Part shown: positions 11,622-22,191 of the stretch, one piece after another
Numbering within the stretch: position 1 is the first letter of the stretch
How the letters are laid out: each line of letters begins with the position of its first letter
Assembly (NCBI GenBank): GCA_028023455.1
Contig: JAQFVV010000056.1
Coordinates: 620,001 to 684,000, forward strand
Origin: Epiperipatus broadwayi
Lineage: Eukaryota > Onychophora > Udeonychophora > Euonychophora > Peripatidae
Length of the DNA stretch: 64,000 nt
Reading direction: 5' to 3'
Program-made: the position numbers and the translations under genes
The notes under the pieces: model-generated
The model's input: only the letters and a program-made list of their open reading frames with translations
What the model was told of the DNA's origin: nothing
The model's database searches: none

Positions 11622-11861
11622 CAGCAAGCATCACATGATCACATCTCCAATACTAGCACATAATTGTTTATAAACAAAGCAAAGCAAAACTCCATATAGT
11701 AGTGCCACCTGTGACGAAGGCCACAAGCCAGAAACTAGTCTGGGGACATTGGATGAGTAGGCATTAGATAGGGATTTTATGCACAAGCATTCTGCATCCA
11801 TTGATTACTCTGTTTAGCACAGGTGGCACTACTATATGGAGTTTTGCTTTGCTTTGTTTTT
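11622..11861 (-). mobile_element. Hairpin element C with hammerhead-like core
   Basis: A 240-bp insertion in the ORF1 region of the LINE, flanked by the 14-bp duplication AATCTCATTTTGAC (11608-11621 and 11862-11875). The tail (11622-11670, containing CACATGATCAC) is on the left. Next come inverted arms: AAACAAAGCAAAGCAAAACT at about 11674, and its complement ending at about 11860, running into CCATATAGTAGTGCCACCTGTG. Between the arms lies the conserved module GACGAAGG...GAAACTAGTCTGGGG (11713-11745). The arm runs straight into this module at ...CCTGTG|ACGAAGG, so the upstream half of the ribozyme helix I is missing, probably by deletion. Confidence 0.8.
11711..11746 (+). ncRNA. Truncated hammerhead-like motif in element C
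   Basis: GTGACGA (11711-11717; consensus C replaced by G), a 13-nt stem II region with GGC...GCC able to pair, GAAA (11731-11734) and cleavage triplet GUC (11738-11740). Helix I is lost. Predicted inactive. Confidence 0.45.
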
Positions 11862-12199
11862 AATCTCATTTTGACTGATTATTATCTTCAGGAAATTGTT
11901 TAAATTTTTGTCAGTCTTTATTAAGTGTTTTTCTTCATTATTGTTAAAGTTTTCATTGAGAGAATAATTTAGAGAGTTCTTCTTACGTTTTTTTCTTTGG
12001 TTTGCTTTTGAAATTCCTGATTTTCCTTTGGCATCCATGTTTTTTTCACAGCATTCTTTGTCGGAAGATGATTTCTTTTGTAACTCTGGATCAGATTCTC
12101 TATGTGAACTCATCTTTTGGTAAACTATTTAAAGTAAACAAAAAATTTAAAACTTTTTGGTTTTCAAAAGAAAAAAGCACAAATTCTTGCTAGAATACA

Positions 12200-13780
12200 C
12201 CAAAACTTAGAGCCAGAAAGAGCAGAACTGCAAAGTCCTGCACCTTCTTGTGTATTTTAACTTTTAATTTATGTATGTTATACAAATGTTCATATTTCTT
12301 TTGATATATTTCAAATTTTAAAGGAGTACTATCTTAAAATATTTAGGTTAAGTTATTAGTTTAATAAAGTATCAGTTATTATGGAAATGATAAATAAAAA
12401 TGAAAATGATTTATTTTAATATCTGTAATATAAATATTTATTTTAACATTATGATTTGCATATTTAATTTTATTGAAATATAAAATATTTTATTTAAATA
12501 TAATTTCAAATGTTATTTGCAATTTTAAAATGGTTTCATTGTAATTGGCACTATAATTTCTTCAAAACATAAAAAAAAAAAATCTGCAAGGATGTATTGC
12601 TATAGCAACAATATAAAACTTTCATGTAAATTACTAAAAAAAAATTATTAATATTTACTAAGGCAATAAACCTAAAGCATGTGCGGTTGAAAATACGAAG
12701 GTAGGGACCTCTGCAGGTCTTAACCACAACTTACGCATTGGAAGAAAAGAGGGGAATCCTTCTTTATTTCAGCCTACTTTCTATATAAATAAGTGAAGCT
12801 GAAGCGGTTAGAGATCTGAGAATGTGAAGCTATTCAATACTTCACTGATTAAGTCCACAATTCCTATTATACATTAGTACTCACGAAATCTTTCAATTTA
12901 CAATGAGTTAATGGAAAGATCTTATAGTTAGAAATCTATTACGATAATTTAAAGTTGTAATTATAAATTTATTTAACACATAAGTAATATTTACTAAGGA
13001 TAGTGATGAGAAATCAGTCACATGGTTAAAACCTATAAATATATATGTACCTGAGAGGAATCTTTCTCTTTCATTGCTAGTTATCTGCTGGAAACTGCAT
13101 GAAACAACATTAAACTTAGCCGTTTTGGCATTATTGGGAATGATGGAGTGCACAAATAAAATAAAATTTGAAGAATTTATTGAAATGGAAATTTTAAAAT
13201 ATTTTGGAATGCTAATACTTCAAATATTGTCTGTTATTATAATTAAAGCAAATATTTAAAAAAAAATCATTGTCTAAACACCTTCATATTAGATATTTGT
13301 TTTAAACCAGTTTTAAAACTAATGTAATTTTTTTTTGTAAATTATTTTCTAAGTAAATGTTACAATTAATAAATATTATCTCAAAGGAAAACTAATTTTA
13401 CTCTCTAAACTTATTTATTGAAATGAAGAAAAACAATTTGTAGTGATTTCAATAAATATTTAAAGTTTATCAGGTTAAAGGATTTTATTTAAGATAAATT
13501 TTCATCATTTATTGTTTTATATCGATTAATTCTGATCCCTTTCTATGTGATTTATAATTAAACCACTTTTTTAAAAAAAAATAAAAACATTCTAAAATAT
13601 TTCACTGGGATTAAATATTGGAACTTTTAAAATGAACTTTAGGTTATAAAGGATATTTGTTTTTAATTGTTATTACATATAGTTGCTTTGTGAAATAAAG
13701 TTCTAACAAAAGGAAAGCATGACAAAAAGTATTATACAACTAGTATAATTTAAATTATATTATTTTAGTATTGATTTAGT
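12200..13780. other. A+T-rich noncoding sequence
   Basis: No coding region or repeat boundary seen. The short segment at 12.68-12.80 kb is less A+T-rich but matches nothing I recognise. The small open frames near 13.1 kb overlap on both strands and look accidental. Confidence 0.5.
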
Positions 13781-13789
13781 ATTTGTGTA

Positions 13790-13870
13790 ATTTGGTCGAG
13801 AGGTCAGTTGTCCCGGGTTGGCGGGTTCGCTTCCCGGCTGATGCTATGATACATGAGAAAAAATATATAT
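13790..13870 (+). repeat. tRNA-derived SINE fragment
   Basis: Pol III type 2 promoter boxes: A box TGGTCGAGAGG (13793-13803) fits TRGYNNARNGG exactly. B box GGTTCGCTTCC (13824-13834) matches GGTTCGANTCC at 10 of 11 positions. They are 20 nt apart. CGGG-TTCGCTT-CCCG around the B box forms a T-arm-like stem with a 7-nt loop. An A-rich and (TA)n tail follows. No full cloverleaf can be drawn, so this is a SINE head rather than a tRNA gene. A hairpin element has inserted in its tail. Confidence 0.5.
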
Positions 13871-13881
13871 ATAATACTTTA

Positions 13882-14034
13882 AAATAAATCGAGATACTGC
13901 CAAATCTCTAGTGCTCATTCCAATACTTAACTGATTGGCTGTCAGTTAAGTATTGAACGAGCGCTAGAGATTTGGCAGTATCTCGATTTATTTCAATTTT
14001 CAACTATCGGCGCTTCGCAAATTAAAATATTATT
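13882..14034 (+). mobile_element. Hairpin-tail element G (second arm type)
   Basis: 153 bp flanked by TATATAATACTTTA at 13868-13881 and 14035-14048 (14 bp). Arms of about 50 bp are nearly perfect: AAATAAATCGAGATACTGCC at 13882 pairs with GGCAGTATCTCGATTTATTT ending near 13992. The spacer is only a few bases. A single-stranded tail of about 42 bp (13993-14034, with ATCGGCGCTTCGC) follows. There is no hammerhead core. Architecture and duplication length equal those of the other hairpin-tail elements, but the sequence is unrelated. Confidence 0.8.
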
Positions 14035-14048
14035 TATATAATACTTTA

Positions 14049-15150
14049 TATATGTCATATGTTTTGTCAATTTCTCAGTGTCAGTCTATTTTTTATATTA
14101 ATTGCTATAAGATATCAAAAGAGTATGTGTACCTGATTATAGTTATATAGTTTTTGAAAATGTTTTATAAGTGTTACTCTTACATTTCATAAATATAGAT
14201 ACTTGAAAGATTATATAAAGAATAATTTGTATACTTACATTTATAGCAATAAGATTTATGTATAAATAATAATATTATTTAGTAAAAAAAAAGCTTTTAA
14301 CAACACTTATTATAGTTTATTTATAAAATGTTTGCTTAATAAGCATCATATGTAATGCAACATGTACCTATGAAAGAGACAAGATATAATAGGATAAATG
14401 TTATGTATTTTAAGAAAGAACTAAAGCTCATATCAGAAAGATGAAAGACTAATTAAACTAATGTACATAGGAATCAGATAAACATATTTTATTTTGTTAC
14501 TTAATAATTATTAATACTTAAGTTACCTTTATCTTTTGCTTAACAACCTTCTTCAAGAACTTGTTTTGTCACACAAGAGAGATACACATTTATAGTTATT
14601 AATATAGAAGAAATTAGGATCAACTTTCCATAATTAACATCACTGACAACTTAATTTAATATTATATTTTATTTCATATATTTATTTATTTTTGTTAAAA
14701 AATTGATTTTACATTCACTAAATACTTGGCTTTTGTCTTTCATTATCTTGACATTCATCATGTAGTCAATGCTATATTATAATGTGTTTATTTAAAGGCA
14801 CACTATTGTAATAATAATGGTATTTATATTTGTTGCAAATACACATAATTTAAATATTCATGCTTAGTTAATCTAATATATGGATTGGATAAAATAAAAT
14901 AGCGTGTTATTTTAGCACTATAAGTATAAAGATTTATAAAATAATAAAAAGAGTTTTATTTATTATATTTAAATAATTTAAATGCTGAGATAACTTTAGA
15001 TTTGATATATGAATTGTGAAAACTTACAATGAATATGCTGGCAAAACACACAAATATTTTTAGATTTATTTATTACAGATACTCTTTGATGTGTCCATAA
15101 GTTTGACTATATACATTAAGACACAATGTTTTTAAATAATTAGAATAGCA
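14049..15150. other. A+T-rich noncoding sequence
   Basis: I see nothing beyond low-complexity A+T sequence. Confidence 0.55.
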
Positions 15151-15159
15151 AATAGTCCG

Positions 15160-15720
15160 CAACAACTCTATTTCTACAGTTTGCTAATGTTCAATTCCCT
15201 CGATGTACATTCAGGCTGGCTGCTACAAAAACGGTTCACAATAGGCAAGGTTTACGCACACCTTGACCCCAGTCCAGTTTAGCTGTACATGAACGCTTCA
15301 TAGTATAGCACTGTGACTGGCCTTAAGCTCCTTACAGTTTCCGTCTCTGCAACAGTCTCTCAGATATTTTCCTTGAAAACCACTGGAAATTCAACTCTTT
15401 ATTCAGCTGCTATTCGGATGGTTTCTTCAGGCTACGGTTTCCCCATCTCTATGGGCTCATTCAGCTATACCCGTGGACTACATTTCCACGGAGCGCTGTA
15501 CATTAACCGAAAGCACTGATGCGAGATATCTCCTACTGGAATTGAACAGGAATGTCTACTGGAGATGCACTCAAATACTGCCCCGACGTAGTTGTTACCC
15601 AGTCTTTTTATAGCTTTCTGATAACTGCAGCAATTAATTACATTGTCCAATAAGGTAGGGTCTCTTATCTAGAAATATTAGCAATCAGCAAATATTTCTT
15701 GGAATTATCGTTGGCCATTA
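15160..15720 (-). repeat. LTR-like island with CCAAT, TATA and poly(A) signals
   Basis: About 550 bp of clearly higher G+C than its surroundings. On the minus strand it reads ATTGG (CCAAT box, 15651-15647), then 35 nt later TATAAAAAG (15612-15604), then AATAAA (15403-15398), about 205 nt further on. That order and spacing (promoter then poly(A) signal within about 0.25 kb) is what an LTR U3-R region shows. I found no direct duplicate or clean TG...CA boundary, so a solo LTR is only a hypothesis. The short open frames here (both strands) resemble nothing I know. Confidence 0.35.
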
Positions 15721-18700
15721 CTAACATGCCGTAATTAAATTCCTCAGTTATCAGTGCATGATCTAAAAACAACCTCTCGAATAAATACTAGTTTTTCTGG
15801 AGTGCATAAACTTGTATGCAATTTTTACAAAATACAACACTCTTTATATTCTAAGTTCATAATAATCCTGAGATACTATAATTATTTATTAATACATATT
15901 TACAACGTTTTACTAGATATTTAAATATTCTGTTTACAATAAAGGTTAATGTTTTTGTCAGCCTCTATCCAGATAAGCCAAGAGTTCATCAGTTACAATA
16001 TATATATATATATTCTGACCTTGCCCTCGAGCACTTCACTTCAGATAGTATATGATATAAAATAAAACGGGTTCTATCTCAGTTAATAATTAATAACTAA
16101 AATATTCAACATTAAAATTAAAATATTCCACTAGCTCAAATTTAAAATTCGAATAAGGTTCAATTTATAAAAATATATTAAATAAATATTTTATATTTTC
16201 ATGAGACTTGAAGTGAAAATACAGGTGACAAGATAGATTACATTGAGCCAATATCCTACAGGATACTACCTCAATGGCATAAGAACACTATCCCCCCTTA
16301 TTACTATTTTAAATAACAAACTCATAGTATTCTTACGACTTTAATAACTTCTACTCACTAAGATTAAACTAATAATTAAGTCTAATAATCTAGCTTAAAT
16401 AAAATAATCTCAGGTTCATAAAGTTTATTCTAAGTTAATAAAATACGGTAGTAAAATATGAGAAGGGATTTTATGTCATAATCTACTATGCTTAAACTAA
16501 TAATAATAAATAACAATAATAATATTCTTCATGTAATGATATAATAAATATGTGGTAGCATTTTAATAATCTGACAAACAAAATATGTGTGGCATCTGAT
16601 AGCATATAATTTAATATAATATTGTGATAACTGATTTATGACCAATAAAATAATGTAAGATTATGATTATTTAATTATAATAAATACCAATAAAATATTT
16701 AAATTCTTAAATAATTCTCTATTTATCTTTTTGTGCAAAATTATATGTTTGTTTCCATTATTATGCATATATCGTGTTTTCATGCAGCGATGTGGAGAAA
16801 TAAACAACTCTGACACAAAATTTTTGAAATAACAAAATTTAACAAAGTTTATTACTAACAATAAATAACTAAACAATTTATTTACACTATTTACAGTGGA
16901 TATCCTTAATTTTTTTTTACTTTACAGTTTGATCTACCAGGTTATAAAAAATAATTTATATTTCAATTACACCTTTATTTAGATTTAGGACAAAATTAAA
17001 AAAAAAAAATGTTACTATTTGGTTTCTCATTATGGTTAACTTATTACAAATAAATTTATCTACTTTATTAGCAACAGCATTTTATCCTTAATATTATTAA
17101 ACTATCTTATTTTTAAAAAAATTCATATTTAGAAAAACATTCCATAGAAAACAAAATTTTATAATGAGTATGGATTTCTCAAAATATTAAAAAAAAATTT
17201 CATCTTGCAAAGTCAAAGATGTTACACAAAATATTATCCAAAATTCAGTACTAGATTTTAGTATTTATCACACAATGTTTACTAATCATAATATATTCTT
17301 CTTTAAGCCCTACTTTAGTATGATATAAGTGTAATCATCAATACATGTCTGTTAATCAATAAACAAAAAATATACTATGCATATTGTTTACATAATTTAC
17401 TTTGTACTATTGTATTTTAAAATATGCAATACTTATTTTCTCTCTAAAAAAATAATACTAAAGCATTTAAAATTATTATCACTTTAAAGAAAATATCTTT
17501 GTTTAGATACCTTATTTTAAAAAGTTTATATTTCATTTCCGAAATAAAATTCAAAATATATTTTATGATTCTTTTCTTTCCTTAGGATACTTTGGATCTT
17601 CAATTTTAAGTTATAATATTCTGCTCCTTATAAGCAAATAAACTAATCTTATCCAAAAACGATAGCATAACCTAAGTTCTAAATTATTTATCATTTCTCT
17701 TAAACATATCATACTAAACGATGCAGTTACATGAAATAAAGATAGCGAAAACAGATGCATAGGATTAAGGAAGAAAGCTAGAGTATTACTTTTAACATAT
17801 CTCAAAATCATGGTACAGTGCGAAGAGGTAGGACATTTATCTGCCTAATATCCTCTAGTACAGGGACGATGTTAAAGCTATTTCTTCAGCTTTATTAGAG
17901 CATCAAATATTTAAAGAAATATAGGGCTTTGTTAACTGTGCTGATAACCACATAAAGACTAAATATTATTCCCATTCCTTATCATATCCTATTTTAAAAC
18001 TACATCATCTTGGTTTCCTGCTAACTATAGTACTTCCAAGCCACTATCTCAACATTATTTCTCAAGATTTTTCTACATCTTACATCGATAAATAACTATC
18101 TGCATTTACAAAACAATAAATAAAATTCATTAATAGTTAAACAATCTAGCTGTTCCACAAGAAAAGTCTGCTTACTTCATTATTCTATATGTCTAATCAT
18201 ATACAATCTACTTAGACAAGATTTGAATATCCCACAACATAAAAATTTTAAAAGAATCACATAATTATTTGTTATGTTGGATTATATTACTAATAAAAAA
18301 AAAATTTGTCGTATGCATATTTTCAAATCAATCCTATCTCATAATGTTTTTTAAAATGTTGTATGAAATGCGGTACATATAAGTAAAAAAAACTTTTACA
18401 CTTCATTCTTCCAATTTATGGATGATCTAAAGAAAACAAAAAAAATATACATTATAAATTATCAATAGTTATTATTATTACCAATAACCTTTATCTAGTC
18501 ATCGTATTCAGTAGGCTTTTCTTTATCCACTTGAGCATTGCAGATATAAAAAAAATTCACACCCATACACTTTATATTAAAATATTTTTAGCTAAATTAT
18601 TAGATTGTTATATTATAAAATTTTAATATTAATAAATTAATGTTTTTATGTTTTTCCTAATCTTATATAAAAATTTAGATTTAAACTAGGTTAACAAAAT

Positions 18701-21700
18701 AAAAAGAATCAAAACTATAGTTACATATTTTCTTGACGATAGTTCCTGATAAATCCAAAATGTTTATCATTTTCTCTAGAGTTTTTTAAAAATGTTCTCC
18801 TCTAAGCGCGTTAAAGTTTAAAATAAAAATAATTATTAATCCATTTAGTAAAATTTATAAAAAATAATCCTTGGTTTTAGTATTTAGGACGATAATATTA
18901 ATTAATCCCGTGAAGCTTCTTAATCTTCTCTACCAATATTCTCTGCATATCCGATGCATCAATCCATCTAATTTAACTTTAAAAATATTCGATAAACTTT
19001 TAAGTACTATTTGTATTTCCATGGATCCATCTCTTATTCATCTATGTGTTCACTTCTATCTCTGTTTCCTTCTTGATACATTTAAACTTTCATTTGGTAT
19101 TTTTTATATATCATTTTAAAATAAAAACTTCAAGTACTTTTGAACAAATCTTTTCCAAATACATTTTAAATAATTCGAAGAACGGATATTTTAATATCAA
19201 AACGCTTCTGTAACATATTTTCCTGGGTTCTTTATTTAATTCTTGAAAAATATTTTTTAAAAAATGTTACCTTCAGAAAGGATATAACATTTTACTCCTT
19301 TGAATATCATACTATATAAAATAATTCATGCAATATATAATTGTCTTATTACTATTTAAAAAATAAATCTTGGATAAACTTATAAATAATAATGCGTCTC
19401 CAATTTTTTCATTAGACTCCGTATGATGTCCGAGCTGTGGTTTTTTTTTTATGTACCAAAACAGTTCTTCGGTTATGCATAAATAAAGCTGTATCAATAA
19501 ATATTTCAAATATTTTTACAGTATTACAATTTATATCCATTTTATTTCGTAGTATATCCATTTTTTATTGCGTAGTTTAGGTTAAACTTTTAGATAAAAT
19601 ACGACTGATAAAGAACTTTAAAAAATTTAACAAAGCATATTAAACGAAATTATTAAAATATTTTTTAGTTTATACTCTCTTTTGCAAAAAATATTTTTTA
19701 AAATTATCAATTAGTTTTTTGCAGATAAAGTTATAAGAAAGTACTAAAAAAATTGACTAAAATAAAAGATTTTAAAAAATACTATCTTTTGATAGCTATA
19801 ATTTACCTTTCTCTGGTTTCAATACATTATTAATCTCCCTTTATAACTTAGTTACAGACCATATTTATAGTCTGTAAGAATACCTATTCCTATTGGTTAA
19901 TTCTTACTTTAGCTTGAGAACAAATTTACATATTTTCAATTTATAGTAGAATTAAATTTCAAAATTAGAAATTATGACGTAATGAACTTAAAATATTACT
20001 TTTAAATAAATTATTATTTTATTAAAACTATTTAAACATTTAAAATAACTTTTAAAATAACATTAAATAACTTATTCCATTTTTTAATATTCAATTTATC
20101 TATTTTTATTTAAATAAAATATTTAATTTTTATATATCTGTATTCGTCTTTATTACATTACTTAAAACATTACATACGATAGTTAACTTAATGTTTAATA
20201 CTATTTACTTTTATGATAGGCAATAATTCTATTCAATTCTATAATATAACTTAAAATATTTTAAACTTTATTATTATTTCAAACAAGCGTGTGTGTGTGT
20301 GATAGTATACATTAAAAAATCATGTGATTAATAACTTTGACAGACGATTTTCAATCTATTTCTCTGCCTAGATTTATAAAATTGATACACTTATTATATT
20401 ATATAAAATAATTATAAAAAATTTGGAAGAACAATTTAGAAAATATAGAATTAGATATAATTTTCACCATCACAAAGTTTATTTTAAAAATATACTATAT
20501 TAATTTTTGCTTATTAAATATGATTATAAATTTAAACATAGCATTTATTAACTATAAGTTTTAAACTATTAAAATCGGATTTATTAAATATACTTTTAAT
20601 TATTTATAGCTGTGTTATTTAATATGGCCAGCTTTTACAACCATATGAAACAATATTTAAAGCTTTATATAACTATTTTTAAATGATTTTATATACTACG
20701 TATTTGCTTTAGCTTCAAATTGTACTTTAAAGATATAATTGACTTAATATAATTAATGTATTAAAAGAACACATTCTAAATTTAAAATTTTTTAGTAATT
20801 GACTGTTATGTACTATTACCGACCTATAGAAAAGGGCACAATATATAACAAATATTTATATGTGTATAGCTTGCATATACAAATTTAAGATTAGAATATA
20901 AATAAAAAATTTTAAAAAATAATGTTTTTAATAATAAATTAAGAAAGCACATGTACATAATGTAACGGAATTAAAATTATAAGCAATTATTAATTATTAA
21001 ATATGTTTATATATATATATATATTGACGAGTGATAAAGTGATAGTTGCTATAATTCAGTAACTAAATATAACATTATAGCCCGATTGCAACTATCCCAA
21101 ACATTAATTCTGTCACATTCGTAATGAAATAAATAAATTATCTCATTTCTTAATACTTAAAATAACAACAATGAAAATTAAAACTATCATCATTAAAGAT
21201 TTAATGATCTTTAAATATTGGGGAAGTCATTTGAACAATAAAACATACTGGCCATTGTCATCAAATAAAATAATATTAAATATAGCAACTGAATAAAATT
21301 ACCCACTGTGAGATCCCTGGAGTGCATTATGCTTATCTCCAATACTAGGTTCTTTTAACCAAGAATCCTTCTCATTCCTCTTTCCATGTATATACGACCA
21401 TTCACGGTCACACGCACACACTGGTGCTATTTATAACAACGTATAAAATTATCATATAAACTTAATATCATTAAGTTGGAAAGGGATGAAATCACTCTTT
21501 ATTCAGTTTAGCTAAGTACATGTGTTTTCCCATGAGCGCCACTAGATTGTTTTAAATCTAGATAAATATCTGTTTAGAGTGTACTGAGTTCAAACTCATT
21601 CGGTACATTTTTATCACACATGACTTGGATGACTAATGAAAAAAAATGACACTCTTATATTTTACTTATGTCAATAAAATCATAAGATCCCCATATCACC

Positions 21701-22191
21701 AAAAATTTATATAGATCAAGACTCTTATAGACATTGCTAGCTCATTTTACGTATATTGATGAACAGACAAGTATAATCTTATTAATGGCTTCTAAACAAG
21801 CATCGTGAAGACCATTATTGATATTGATGGCCATTTAACTAGAATATTTATCACAATATAATGGTAATAATGATGATGATAATAATAATGATGATAATAA
21901 TATCATAATAATAATAATGATAATAATAGTGGTGATGATACCAGCCATAGCTTATAATGAACTCACAACAATAAATTTATCTTTATAAACTCATAAGCAC
22001 TTTTTAAAATCATCCCATGTCAAACTGGGATTTAATTATTACATTCACTAGCATTTATATAAGTTTATGTTTATTTACTAAAATACTTTTATAGTTAAAA
22101 CTAGGATTTAATAATACTAGTGATGATGACTGATCATCACGAATCTCTATGCATGATATTCAACTTTCCACAAATCCTTATTTACTAAATA
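15721..22191. other. A+T-rich noncoding sequence with simple repeats
   Basis: About 6.5 kb without a supportable gene. It contains TA runs, a GT run near 20288 and a GAT/AAT-type microsatellite at about 21861-21945. Small open frames are low-complexity. Confidence 0.5.
21861..21945. repeat. AAT/GAT microsatellite
   Basis: Imperfect trinucleotide array of AAT, GAT and related triplets over about 85 bp. Confidence 0.8.

Larger units (their letters stand above)
10363..12113 (-). pseudogene. LINE ORF1 remnant with CCHC zinc knuckle
   Basis: Broken ORF1 of the minus-strand LINE, a nucleic-acid-binding partner of ORF2 in such elements. The N-terminal piece from 12113 is rich in Lys, Asn, Glu and Ser and is cut by the insertion with target duplication at 11862-11875; the frame resumes beyond 11607. 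A later piece (10614-10363) contains C-x2-C-x4-H-x4-C (residues 51, 54, 59 and 64 of that frame), a canonical retroviral-type knuckle, followed by a partial second C-x2-C-H. A further open piece at 10318-10127 may be its C-terminus. Stops between the pieces show that it is not functional. Confidence 0.6.
6665..12190 (-). mobile_element. Decayed two-ORF non-LTR retrotransposon (LINE), not RTE type
   Basis: About 5.3 kb after removal of the hairpin element at 11622-11861. Read 5' to 3' on the minus strand it holds a lysine-rich ORF1 N-terminus (12113 downwards), a CCHC knuckle (about 10464-10420), an endonuclease (about 9620-8890), a reverse transcriptase (about 8300-7560) and a C-terminal region (7524 to about 6700). 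Every domain is broken by stops and frameshifts, so it is a dead copy. The two-ORF layout with a zinc knuckle in ORF1 and YMDD as the RT catalytic box separates it from the FADD-bearing RTE-like family elsewhere in the window. The clade is not assigned. The 3' end is uncertain. Confidence 0.7.

Noticed and set aside
13793-13834. Functional tRNA gene
   Set aside because: A and B boxes are too close together, and no acceptor or anticodon arm can be drawn.
15313-15650. Overlapping open frames on both strands at 15.3-15.65 kb
   Set aside because: They coincide with the less A+T-rich LTR-like island, where stop codons are rarer. Neither resembles a known protein.
21535-21547. Fourth CTCF-like motif (AGCGCCACTAGAT, minus strand)
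   Set aside because: The core lacks one G relative to AGGTGGCGC, so the alignment to the CTCF consensus is out of register. Too weak as a single site.
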